Below the pieces are notes generated by a model that did not search any database, was not told the origin of the DNA, and saw only the letters and a program-made list of their open reading frames with translations. A stretch of DNA of 64,000 nucleotides. Origin: Novosphingobium sp. (GTDB lineage: Bacteria > Pseudomonadota > Alphaproteobacteria > Sphingomonadales > Sphingomonadaceae). Positions within the stretch are counted from its first letter, which is position 1. The number at the start of each line of letters is the position of its first letter. Shown piece by piece: positions 49,502 to 58,688 of the stretch. Where the stretch lies: NCBI RefSeq assembly GCF_030696665.1, contig NZ_JAUYRV010000039.1:62001-126000 (forward strand). Reading direction: 5' to 3'. A program made the translations under genes and the position numbers.

Positions 49502-52500
49502 ATGGGGGCGCAAAAGCAAATCGTGCGTGGTGCAGGAGTTGAAATCGCAGGGAATACAGCGGAAGGCGCAGCCGCAAGCTCGCCTGCGCCGATCGCCCTG
49601 GCTGAAAGCCTATCGGGCGATATCGACTCCATCCGATTTGCCACAATCCTGTTTGCAGACGTCGTCGGGTCCACCCGCCTGCTGCGTGCGCTTGATCCCG
49701 AAGATGGGCGGGATCTGCTCGACAGTTCCCTCGCGCTTATCCAGCAGGCGATCCACGAATTCGGCGGGCTGGTGGTGCGCATTCAGGGCGACGGGGTAAT
49801 GGCGGTGTTCGGCGTGCAACCTGCTGCTGAAGATCACGCGCTGCGCGGCGCGCTGGCGGCACTGCGCATCGGCGACAAGATGAAGAGCGGCGCGCTCGGC
49901 TTTCTGCCCGCCCCGCAAGTGCGGGTGGGGCTACATGCAGGGCCAATCCTGCTGCGGCGGCAGGACAATGATTTCGGCTCGATCCTCGATGTGGTCGGCC
50001 ATTCCGCGCACGTTGCCGGACAGATCGAGAAGATGGCACCGCCCGGCAGTGTTGCCATTTCTGCCACCGTCGCCTCGCTGATCGCCGAACCCAGCGAATT
50101 GCGTCCGGCCGGTAGCGTCGAAAGCGGCGGCAGCGAAAGCCCCGATGGTCGCGGCGAGGCAGTGTTCGAACTGCTGTCTATCGATTTCCTGGGTAGCGAC
50201 CGGGTGACGGTGAAAGGCAACGCCACGTACCCGGTGATTGGTCGCGATGCAGAACTGGAGCAGGTGCGCCAGGTTGTGGGTGGCCTTGCCAGCGGGCATC
50301 ACGGATCGCTCGCCATCATCGGCGAGGCGGGCATGGGCAAGAGTCGTTTGCTGCTCGAAGCGTCGCGTCTTGCCGCAGGCTTTGGCACAACTTTCGCCGC
50401 CGTACGCGGCAATGCCCTGCTGGCAGCGGTGCCTTTCGGATGCCTTGGCGGCACGTTGCGCCATCTGATCGACCTGTTGCGCCCGTTCACGCCCGATCCG
50501 GCAGCCGTGGCGCAGCTTTCGGCCAACGAAACGGCCTGCCTTGAAGGGTTGACCGCAAACGAAGCTGGCTGGCTGGCGCACCTGCCTCCCGGTGACCGTA
50601 GCCGCATCGCCACCGGCACGATGGTGCGGATCGTGGAACTGGCCGCCGCGCACATGCAACTGGTGCTGCTGGTCGATGATGCGCACTATCTTGATAGTGA
50701 GACGCTGACGGTGCTCGCCGCGATTGGCCGGGGCGGACGGATCGCCATGATCGTGGCGGGCCGTCCGGAAGCTGCGCCGCGCATCGAAGGCATGTGTTCC
50801 ACGTTGCTGCGGCTGGGCTCCCTGTCACCGGGCGCAGCGCGCACGCTGGTATCACTGATCAACCGCGTCAGCCCGATCGAAGACAGCGTGATCGACCACG
50901 TGATCGAACGGGCCGCAGGCTTGCCGTTGGCGCTGCAGGAATTCGCAGTGATGCTGCAAAGTGAATCTGGCGCAAACACGGCTGACGGCACCGATCTGAT
51001 GAACGCGGCCCCGCTTCCGGCACGGCTCGATTCCCTGCTGGCGGCGCGCTTGGCAACGCTCGATGCCGATGCGGGCAAGCTTTGCCAGTTCTGTGCGGCA
51101 CTTGGCCCCGTCTTTCCGCTGAACCGGCTGCAGCGCGGTGCCGTGCTGGTGTGCCGCAATCCTACAACCGCGATCGCGCGCCTGATCGATGCTCGCGTGA
51201 TCGAATTTTCCGGCACTGGTCAGGCCCGCTTTACCCACCAGCTGGTGCAGGAAGCGGCCTATCGCGCAATGGCACGGCGGCGGCGCACCGCCATGCATGC
51301 CAGCGCACTCGAAATGCTCAAGGAGGCAAAGGCCGAGGCAGCAACGCGTGGCAGCGCAGGCGAAGAAGTGGCGAGCCACGCCGAACTTGCCACTCACGCT
51401 GAAAAGGCGGGACTATACCCCGAGGCGATGGGCCATCTGTGGCAGGCCTGCGTCCAGGCGCTTTCGCTGGCCGCAATCGATTCCGTGCGCCAGTTGCACG
51501 AACGCGCGTGCGCTGTGGCCGCGAACCTGCCTGCCGCACAGGCCGCATTCGAACGCGCCCGATTTGCCTTGCTGGCGGCCGATACCCTGCAACAACTGTC
51601 GCTCGAACAGGTGCTGCGTGACGATATTCAGGCCGTGGCCGAAGCGCGCGTTGATCTGGGACCAAGCATGCGCACCGTGGCCCGGATCAACATGGCCTTG
51701 CTCGATTGGATCGACGGCGCACCGACGCGCGGCAGCGCTTGGCTGGCGCAGGCCGAAAGCGATCTGGACGTGCACGAAAGCCTGCCCCGCCGCACATATG
51801 CCGATCTGGTGGCGGCCTATCTTGCCTTCTCGCTGGGGCGTCCGGCCGAGGCGGTCACACGGATCGACCGGCTGGGGAATCGTCTGGCGGATGGGTTGCG
51901 CGGCGAAACATTCGGAGCCGTGGTGGTCATTCCGCACGTTCTGGCCCGCGCCTTCGGCGCTTGGTATCTGGTCGATCTTGGCCAAACCGCCAAAGCCCGC
52001 GTCTGGGTGGCCGAGGCGCTCAATCTATCGCGGCGCTATGGCCATGCCTATTCGCGCATGCTGGCAGAGCTTGCGCACGGTTACCTGCACTATCGCGGTG
52101 GGAAGTGCGAACGGGCGCTGCCCATGCTGCGCCGTGCCTATGCCGATTGCCTGCACCACAATTTCCTCGGCTTCGAACCGGCCTGCGCCAGTTGGCTGGC
52201 ATTATGCCTGATCGAACTTGGGCTGCTGGACGAGGCCGCGCGCATCCTTTCACAGTCAGTTGAACGGGGCAATTTCCGCAAAGTCCGCACATCGGCAACG
52301 TACTATCTGCACGAGGCGCGTGCGCGGCTGGCGCTGGCGCAGGGTGACGCTGTGGAAGCGGGCAGTCTTGCCGCACTGGCGCTGGATCATGCGCGCAGTT
52401 GCGAAGACGTGGTTCACGAACTTCACGCCCGCGTGCTCTGTGCCGAGGTGAGCGCGCTGGGCCGGGTTGCGGGCATCTCCGCCGATGACGTGGATGCACA

Positions 52501-52573
52501 GACGCTTTCTTCACGTGTCGACGAACTGGGTCTGGCCGTTCTGCAACGCCGGTTGGAAGCCCTGACGCAATGA
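49502..52573 (+). CDS. class III nucleotide cyclase with AAA/STAND ATPase and TPR-like region
   Basis: This is 1,023 residues, cytoplasmic. Residues 45-200 are a class III cyclase domain with both metal Asp positions (ILFADVVGSTRLL and VVRIQGDGVMAVFG). A STAND/AAA_16-type ATPase follows, with Walker A GEAGMGKSRL at about 278 and Walker B VLLVDDAHYLD at about 395. Then come several hundred residues of helical repeats. This architecture is a common large bacterial cyclase that senses an unknown partner through the repeats. Its stop overlaps the P450 gene start by four bases, so cyclase and P450 are made together. ATG 49502 is chosen as the first start before the cyclase domain. Confidence 0.88.
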   Translation: MGAQKQIVRGAGVEIAGNTAEGAAASSPAPIALAESLSGDIDSIRFATILFADVVGSTRLLRALDPEDGRDLLDSSLALIQQAIHEFGGLVVRIQGDGVMAVFGVQPAAEDHALRGALAALRIGDKMKSGALGFLPAPQVRVGLHAGPILLRRQDNDFGSILDVVGHSAHVAGQIEKMAPPGSVAISATVASLIAEPSELRPAGSVESGGSESPDGRGEAVFELLSIDFLGSDRVTVKGNATYPVIGRDAELEQVRQVVGGLASGHHGSLAIIGEAGMGKSRLLLEASRLAAGFGTTFAAVRGNALLAAVPFGCLGGTLRHLIDLLRPFTPDPAAVAQLSANETACLEGLTANEAGWLAHLPPGDRSRIATGTMVRIVELAAAHMQLVLLVDDAHYLDSETLTVLAAIGRGGRIAMIVAGRPEAAPRIEGMCSTLLRLGSLSPGAARTLVSLINRVSPIEDSVIDHVIERAAGLPLALQEFAVMLQSESGANTADGTDLMNAAPLPARLDSLLAARLATLDADAGKLCQFCAALGPVFPLNRLQRGAVLVCRNPTTAIARLIDARVIEFSGTGQARFTHQLVQEAAYRAMARRRRTAMHASALEMLKEAKAEAATRGSAGEEVASHAELATHAEKAGLYPEAMGHLWQACVQALSLAAIDSVRQLHERACAVAANLPAAQAAFERARFALLAADTLQQLSLEQVLRDDIQAVAEARVDLGPSMRTVARINMALLDWIDGAPTRGSAWLAQAESDLDVHESLPRRTYADLVAAYLAFSLGRPAEAVTRIDRLGNRLADGLRGETFGAVVVIPHVLARAFGAWYLVDLGQTAKARVWVAEALNLSRRYGHAYSRMLAELAHGYLHYRGGKCERALPMLRRAYADCLHHNFLGFEPACASWLALCLIELGLLDEAARILSQSVERGNFRKVRTSATYYLHEARARLALAQGDAVEAGSLAALALDHARSCEDVVHELHARVLCAEVSALGRVAGISADDVDAQTLSSRVDELGLAVLQRRLEALTQ

Positions 52574-53937
52574 GCGTCGAGACCGAACTCGCAGCCCTCG
52601 GCCAGCGCCTGCTCGATCCCGCAGCACCCCCGCTTGAACGCTTTGCCGCGATGGAGGACGATGATTCCGACGTGCGCGTTTTCGTCGCTGCGCGTCACGA
52701 TGCAGTATCAGGGGTGTTGTGCGAAGAGCCGGTGTTTTCGCTGCGCCACTATGACGAACTGCTGGAACAGGTCTTACCCGGAACGCGCTATCTGGTGGGA
52801 GAGGACGATGCGGCGCGTCAGGTCCGGTTGCATCAGCTTCACGCTGCCCAAAACTGGCTCGATGCACAGCGCAATGCGCCAGCAGCGGGTGAGCCGCCCA
52901 ACATGGCCATCGGATTTCGTGACTGGATCGGCGCGATGGCGCGCGAGGAAGCAGATGCCATCCTCGACGTGCTGCAGCGGCGGGCAAGCACCGGCGAGCC
53001 GGTGAACTTTGCGCGCGAATATGCCTTTCTGATCGCCTATCGCATGGCGCGGCGGTTCATCGGGGTGCCAGCGCCGGAAACGGTGCCCGGTCTGGTGCGG
53101 ATGATCGTGATGTGGCGCAACACCCTGCGTCCCGGCCAATCGCTTCGCCTCAAGGATGAGCTGGGTGATTCAGTGGCCATGCTGGTCATGTTGCAGCCCC
53201 TGTTCGGCCACGTTTTCGGAACGGTGGTGAACAGCCCGTCCGCGCTGCAGGCGCTCACCCGACGCACTGCCACGCCCGCATTGGAAGCGATTGACCAGGC
53301 GCTGGCAGCACCGCAATCCGCCCCCGAACACAGCCTGCTAAGCGCGCTGGTGGCGGTCAGGCCGCAATTTGCGGGCGTTGCCGATTATGATTTGCAGGCA
53401 CGCAGCGTATTGTTCGAACTGATCGGCGCATTGGTGCTGATCGTCGGCAAATCGCTGTCGGAAATCGCCGCGTTCACCTCCTCACCTGCCGGGGTCGCAG
53501 CGGGAATCACGTGGGACGATCTTGTCGCGCGGATGGCCGACCGCCGCGTCACCCTGAAAGACCACGACGCGACTGTGAACGAGATGCTCCGCCTTGCCGT
53601 GAGCAGCCGCCTGACTCGAACGGTGCGCAACGACTGCCAGTGGCGCGGCGTCGATCTCAAGGCGGGGGACCGCGTTGTCGTGTTGATGGACCCCGCATCG
53701 CGTGATCCTGCGGCCTTTGCCGAACCCGGTCGCTTCAAGCCCGATCCGGCGCGGCCCTATATTACCTCCGGCCCGCTGCAGGGGCCGCATGTCTGCTATG
53801 GCCGGGGCATCGCCTGGACAATCATGCGCGAGGCGATCGCCGCCACGCAGGGCCGGATCGCTCCCGCGCAAGACACCACGATTGCCGTGTTTGCCGGCCT
53901 CCCCGACGACTTGCCGTTTGTTGCCTGCCGCCCATAG
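52570..53937 (+). CDS. atypical cytochrome P450
   Basis: This is 455 residues. The K-helix ExxR lies at 338-341 (NEMLRLAVSSRLTRTV) and the haem-ligand Cys is C409 in GPHVCYGRGIAWTIMREA, a divergent form of FxxGxHxCxG without the leading Phe. The I-helix region (LFELIGALVLIVGKSLSEI) lacks the usual [AG]GxxT oxygen-activation motif. It may therefore use peroxide rather than oxygen with a reductase, as peroxygenase P450s do. No ferredoxin or reductase gene is nearby, but a DyP-type peroxidase gene starts 31 bases later. The ATG overlaps the cyclase stop. Confidence 0.75.
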   Translation: MSVETELAALGQRLLDPAAPPLERFAAMEDDDSDVRVFVAARHDAVSGVLCEEPVFSLRHYDELLEQVLPGTRYLVGEDDAARQVRLHQLHAAQNWLDAQRNAPAAGEPPNMAIGFRDWIGAMAREEADAILDVLQRRASTGEPVNFAREYAFLIAYRMARRFIGVPAPETVPGLVRMIVMWRNTLRPGQSLRLKDELGDSVAMLVMLQPLFGHVFGTVVNSPSALQALTRRTATPALEAIDQALAAPQSAPEHSLLSALVAVRPQFAGVADYDLQARSVLFELIGALVLIVGKSLSEIAAFTSSPAGVAAGITWDDLVARMADRRVTLKDHDATVNEMLRLAVSSRLTRTVRNDCQWRGVDLKAGDRVVVLMDPASRDPAAFAEPGRFKPDPARPYITSGPLQGPHVCYGRGIAWTIMREAIAATQGRIAPAQDTTIAVFAGLPDDLPFVACRP

Positions 53938-53968
53938 CGAACAACCCCACAGCCAAAGGACCGGAAGC

Positions 53969-56900
53969 GTGAGCCTTTCGCAGGACTTCATCACCATCGC
54001 CATCCCCTTCGGTGACAAGTCCGAATGGTGTGACACGCGCGATGTGGAGCGCGAAATCGCCGAGCTGGGCAACCCGGCGGGCGCGCAGATAAAAGCGGCG
54101 CTGCTGGCAACCGGGGTCGTCCACTTCGCCAGCATCCACGCGGTTGCGCCCGAACAGCCGGGCAGCCCTGCACATCTGCTGATCGAAGCAACGGTCGACG
54201 GCGATCCCGATGCCGCGATTGAACTGATCGCACACCATGCTGGCTCGGCATTGCTGCCGGTGCTGCGGCTGACCAGCGGGATCGACAAGGAAGCCGCCGT
54301 GCTGCCGCTGCTCAAGAAGCATAGCCACGGCATCAGCCAATCGCCGCTGCGCTGGCCGGGCAAGCTGCTGGGCCTGCCGTTCAACGGGCTTCCGGGGCTG
54401 GGCGTCAAGGCCATCGACCAGAACCGCCACATCGTGGAAAGGGCGCGTGAAATCATTGGCCACGCGCGCGAACGCTCATCAATGCAAGGCCCACAGACGC
54501 TGCTGAAAGCGGTGGCCGATGGCTTGCGGGCCGAGCTTGCGGCCTTGCCCGACAAGCAACCGCCCGCCCTCGCCTTTTGCGACACCAGCGACGCGCCTTG
54601 GCTTGAATTCGCGCGGACGCGCTGGACGCTTGGCTGGCTTGGCCGCGCGCTGTGGGGTGCGCGTGCGCTGTGGTTGCCGCTGCTGGTGCTGCCCTATCTG
54701 CTGTCCTTCGGCATCCTTTTGCTGGTGGGAGAAAGCGCTGTCTCGGCACTGGTCGGGGCCGTTGTCCCGATGGTGCTATTCACGTCCGCGATCTTGGCGG
54801 TGATCGCGCTGCTGCTCCGTCGTGACGAGAAAGCCAACACCCCGATAGACCGGACGCCCGCAGCCGCAGCCCTAGGCGCGATGATGGCCAAGGAAAACGC
54901 GCCGGGCGTGGTGCAGAACCACATGGTCAGCATCACTCGCCTGCGCCCTGCGATGATCCGCAAGCTGTCGCTGCCGCTGGCCTTCATTGCAGTGGCAACG
55001 ATGGCGCGGATCGGCGTGATGCGGCGCGGCTTCCTCGCCACCATCGGCACGATCCACGCGGCGCGCTGGGTGGTGCTGCCGGGCACGCGGCAACTGGTGT
55101 TCCTTTCCAACTACGACGGCAGCTGGGAAAGCTACCTTGAAGATTTCATCACCAAGGCTTCGGAAGGCGTCACTGCCGCGTGGAGCAGTTCCGAGGGCTT
55201 TCCGTCCACCCGCCTGCTGTTCTTCGGCGGCGCGGCCGATGGTGACAGGATGAAGCGTTTTGCGCGCGGGTCGATGCAGCCCACGCCCTGCTGGTTCTCT
55301 GCCCACCCCGATCTTTCGACCACTGCCATGCGCAAGCACGCGCTGATCGTCAGCGGCCTTCTCCACCGTGACCGGTTGGAGAACTGCCCTTCCGAAGCCG
55401 AGGCTTGGCTCGACCTGTTCGGATCAATCCCCCGCCCCACCTATGGGCTGCAATACGAGGAAATCCAGACGCTGATGTTCGGCGGGCTGCGCCGCCATCC
55501 GCACAGCATGGTCGTAGGCCTGAACTTTGGCGCGCCTCGCCCCGCACAGGGCGCTCACCCCCACACCCACGTCCAGACATGGCTTGCCAGCCTCATCGCG
55601 CGCGATGGCGTGGCCTTTGGCGACAAGCCACCAGAGAACCTTGTCTGCAACATCGCCTTTTCCGCGTCGGGCCTGCGCCTGCTGGGGTTGGACGAGGAAC
55701 TGGCGCTCGAAGGCGATGGCACCGATCAGGGCTTCCCCGCCGCCTTCGCGCTCGGCATGACGCACCTCAGCCGCAAACGCGCCTTGGCAGATCCCGCCAC
55801 GCTCGACTGGGCCGATGACCAGACCCACGCCGCGCTGCTGCTTTATGCCCGCGACGAAAGCGTGGCGGCAAACTTCGCACAGATCATCGCGGAAGCCGAA
55901 AGCCACGGCCTGTCGGTCACCACCAAAATCCGCACCGGCATCAATTCCTTCGATGTCGACAAATTCCGCGAGGCCTGGAACGCCAACGACGACAGCCTGT
56001 CTGCCCCTGCCGCCACCCGCGCCTTTGCGCACGCGCAGGCCGATACCAGCGACGAGCTTTCAACCGAACCTTTCGGCTTTGTCGATGGCGTGTCGCAGCC
56101 GCTGGTCGCCGGTTTCCCGGGGCGGCACGGCGCGCCTGATCCTGTCCACGGCGTGCAACCGGGCGAATTCATCCTCGGCTATACCGACAATCGCGGCTAC
56201 TTTCCGCCCTCTCCGCTGGTGGAGCGCACAAACCTTGCCCCCGGCCTCAAACGCCGCCTCCTGCCCGCCCCGCCGCAAGGCCAGCCGCTTGAATTTCCGG
56301 ACTTTTCGCAAGGCGACGTCGCTGCCCGCGATTTCGGCCGCAACGGCAGTTACCTGGTCATCCGCCAGCTGGAACAAGACGTCGAGGGCTTCTGCCAACA
56401 GCTCGACACGGCAACCGCACACGTGTGCAGCCAGAACGACGTCATCAACCCGCACGACGGCAATCCGCACCGCACCAGCGAATGGATTGCCGCCAAAATG
56501 CTGGGCCGCTGGCGTGATGGCTCGGCGCTGATCGACCATCCTTTCACGCCATCGTTCCGCAGCGGATCAGATGCAGTGCGCCGCAACGTGTTCCTCTACA
56601 AGGACTCCGACGCGCAGGGCCTGCGCTGCCCGTTCGGCTCGCACATCCGGCGCAGCTTCCCGCGTGACAGCTTGGCCCAGACCGATCCGGCAGAGCTGTC
56701 CGTGACCAACCGCCACCGCCTGCTGCGGCGCGGCCGCCCGTATCTTGACGAAAAGGGCGAGTCGGCGATGGGCACGCTGTTCATGTGCTTCAACGCCGAT
56801 CTTGAACGGCAGTTCGAATTTGTGCAGCAAACGTGGATCGGATCACCGACCTTCCACGGGCTTGAGCAAGAGCCTGATCCCTTTGGCATGCACAACAGTG

Positions 56901-57100
56901 ACACGCCCGCCGCGCTCAAGGCGCGCTTCACCATCCACGGTCGCAACGCACCGCTCGAACTGGCTGACCTGCAAAGCCACATCACGCTGCGCGGCGGCGG
57001 ATACTTCTTCCTGCCCGGCCGCCACGCCCTGTGGTTTCTGGCCGGCAGCGCGCTGGAAGACACGCCCGATGGGCCTGGCCTTGCCCTCAGCGCGCGCTGA
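53969..57100 (+). CDS. membrane-spanning DyP-type haem peroxidase, 1,043 residues
   Basis: The start is GTG 53969 (ggaag upstream); the frame open to 53702 overlaps the P450. Layout: a soluble N-terminal domain (1-230); two membrane helices (about 232-250 and 258-285); a middle domain with RWVVLPGTRQLVFLSNYDGS (about 300-470); then a DyP-type C-terminal domain. The DyP signature GFVDG has Asp706, and the haem-ligand region CPFGSHIRRSFPRD has His892. Ordinary DyP peroxidases are 300-500 residues and soluble or exported through Tat, so this is a much larger membrane-tied form. It probably works with the P450 encoded just before it. The substrate is unknown. Confidence 0.82.
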   Translation: MSLSQDFITIAIPFGDKSEWCDTRDVEREIAELGNPAGAQIKAALLATGVVHFASIHAVAPEQPGSPAHLLIEATVDGDPDAAIELIAHHAGSALLPVLRLTSGIDKEAAVLPLLKKHSHGISQSPLRWPGKLLGLPFNGLPGLGVKAIDQNRHIVERAREIIGHARERSSMQGPQTLLKAVADGLRAELAALPDKQPPALAFCDTSDAPWLEFARTRWTLGWLGRALWGARALWLPLLVLPYLLSFGILLLVGESAVSALVGAVVPMVLFTSAILAVIALLLRRDEKANTPIDRTPAAAALGAMMAKENAPGVVQNHMVSITRLRPAMIRKLSLPLAFIAVATMARIGVMRRGFLATIGTIHAARWVVLPGTRQLVFLSNYDGSWESYLEDFITKASEGVTAAWSSSEGFPSTRLLFFGGAADGDRMKRFARGSMQPTPCWFSAHPDLSTTAMRKHALIVSGLLHRDRLENCPSEAEAWLDLFGSIPRPTYGLQYEEIQTLMFGGLRRHPHSMVVGLNFGAPRPAQGAHPHTHVQTWLASLIARDGVAFGDKPPENLVCNIAFSASGLRLLGLDEELALEGDGTDQGFPAAFALGMTHLSRKRALADPATLDWADDQTHAALLLYARDESVAANFAQIIAEAESHGLSVTTKIRTGINSFDVDKFREAWNANDDSLSAPAATRAFAHAQADTSDELSTEPFGFVDGVSQPLVAGFPGRHGAPDPVHGVQPGEFILGYTDNRGYFPPSPLVERTNLAPGLKRRLLPAPPQGQPLEFPDFSQGDVAARDFGRNGSYLVIRQLEQDVEGFCQQLDTATAHVCSQNDVINPHDGNPHRTSEWIAAKMLGRWRDGSALIDHPFTPSFRSGSDAVRRNVFLYKDSDAQGLRCPFGSHIRRSFPRDSLAQTDPAELSVTNRHRLLRRGRPYLDEKGESAMGTLFMCFNADLERQFEFVQQTWIGSPTFHGLEQEPDPFGMHNSDTPAALKARFTIHGRNAPLELADLQSHITLRGGGYFFLPGRHALWFLAGSALEDTPDGPGLALSAR

Positions 57101-57106
57101 GGAGGG

Positions 57107-58534
57107 TCAGCCCTGCATCAGCGCCTTGCCACAACTGGCAGTGAGCGCGGCAAGCGTGTCTTCCGGCGGGATACCCGTAGCGAGCGCTGCAATTTCAGCA
57201 AGCGTGCGGGTGCCGTCGGCTGCCATCAGCAGCGCGCGCAGCTCGGGCTGCTCAACCTTGAGCACGCCGTGATCAAGCGTGCAAAGCGTTGTCTCACCCA
57301 ACGTGAGCATCCCGCGCACCAACGCGCCCGAACACGGTTTGTCGCCCGGTTTGGCAGGGAACGGTGCCGGGCCGGGATGCAGGTTCACGTACCATTCGGT
57401 GTAGAGCTGCAAGATCACGCGCAGCAGCGTGGGATCATCGGTCACCGTGTTGAGCGGCACGCGATGCGGGTACATCGCGGCAACGCGCGCCAGTGCATCG
57501 GCCAGCGCATCGTCAGCAATTGAAATCACGTCTTCGCCGTGCAGGAAAGTCCCGTCCGCCTGACGCCTTACCCGCGTTGACATCCACGTATCCGCAATCC
57601 GCATGGCATCAACCACGCGATCGGGTTCCTGCTTCACAAACAGGCTTTGCCGGAAATACCGCAGCGAGGCGTAATCGTCGCGCGATGCGGCCATCAGCAC
57701 CGCAGCTTCGGGATCTTCGGGGAGGTCGGCACCTTCGGGCAAAAAGCCATCCATCTGGCGGTTTCGCCCGGCGTCGGTCAAAAACACCAGACCGTTGGCA
57801 TGGGCCTCGGCCGCCACATCAAGCAGGCGCTGCGGATAGAAGCACGGGCCAAGTTCGTCGTGGAACAGTACGGCATCAGGGCGAAGCAGCATGTTTGCGG
57901 CTTGCAGGCGCAAAGTCCGCGCCAGCGGTTCATCCCCGTCACGCGGGAGCGCATAATCTTCAAGGAAGTCGCGCACCGCAGCAATCCGCTGTTCCGGGTC
58001 ATCGATCTCGCCAATCGCATCAAGCAGCATTTCCCGCATGATCATGCGCACGTGGCCGCCGGGCATGGCATTATAACTGATGAACGCTACCCCCCGGTCC
58101 GACAGCACGTGCGCGGCCAGCCGCATGGTTGCCGCACGCACGTGTTCCGGCACCCATGCATAAACACCGTGGGCAATCACGTAGTCGAACGATCCCGCCG
58201 GATAGCGATGGTGCGCTTCGCAGATGTCCTCCACCGCCAGTGTCACGTTGCCAAGGCCCGAGGCGGCAGCAATCTCCTGCCCGCGCGCAATGGCGTTGGC
58301 CGACAGATCGAAACCGTGCGCATCGCAGCCGGGCCACATCGCTGCCATCGCAATCAGGTTGACGCAGTTGCCTCCGCCGATCTCCAGAATGCGCGATTCC
58401 TCCGGCGGCACAGGATCAAGCCCGGCGAGCCGTGCCAGCACCGCCAGCCGTTCCGGGTTGGTCTGGGCGAAAATGGTGGTCGGATAGGCGACGCGATCAT
58501 AAGGGGTGGTCAAGCGCACATCCTGTTCTGGCAC
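57107..58534 (-). CDS. SAM-dependent methyltransferase with regulatory domain, PKMT-like
   Basis: This is 475 residues from GTG 58534; the frame runs on to 58780, but the added part overlaps the divergent toxin-like gene. Motif I is ILEIGGGNCVNLIAMA (about residues 50-65) and a Rossmann methyltransferase domain follows to about 200. Then comes the methyltransferase regulatory domain (about 210-300) and a C-terminal winged-helix-like part (HGVLKVEQPELRALLMAADG). This order resembles the lysine methyltransferases known from rickettsial outer-membrane proteins; the target here is unknown. It ends six bases from the DyP gene, convergent. Confidence 0.8.
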   Translation of the reverse strand: MPEQDVRLTTPYDRVAYPTTIFAQTNPERLAVLARLAGLDPVPPEESRILEIGGGNCVNLIAMAAMWPGCDAHGFDLSANAIARGQEIAAASGLGNVTLAVEDICEAHHRYPAGSFDYVIAHGVYAWVPEHVRAATMRLAAHVLSDRGVAFISYNAMPGGHVRMIMREMLLDAIGEIDDPEQRIAAVRDFLEDYALPRDGDEPLARTLRLQAANMLLRPDAVLFHDELGPCFYPQRLLDVAAEAHANGLVFLTDAGRNRQMDGFLPEGADLPEDPEAAVLMAASRDDYASLRYFRQSLFVKQEPDRVVDAMRIADTWMSTRVRRQADGTFLHGEDVISIADDALADALARVAAMYPHRVPLNTVTDDPTLLRVILQLYTEWYVNLHPGPAPFPAKPGDKPCSGALVRGMLTLGETTLCTLDHGVLKVEQPELRALLMAADGTRTLAEIAALATGIPPEDTLAALTASCGKALMQG

Positions 58535-58688
58535 GAAAATGGAACCCTTGGGGCGGCGTTGATCTTGCGCGGTCCGCCGATGAGTGTTCAAGTGCGAATT
58601 TGATGCAAATGCTGTGAATTTGCGCACATGAAGCCGAACAATTGCGCGGCAAGGATGGTTCGCGGGGATCGGACCTTTCGCCGTAGGG

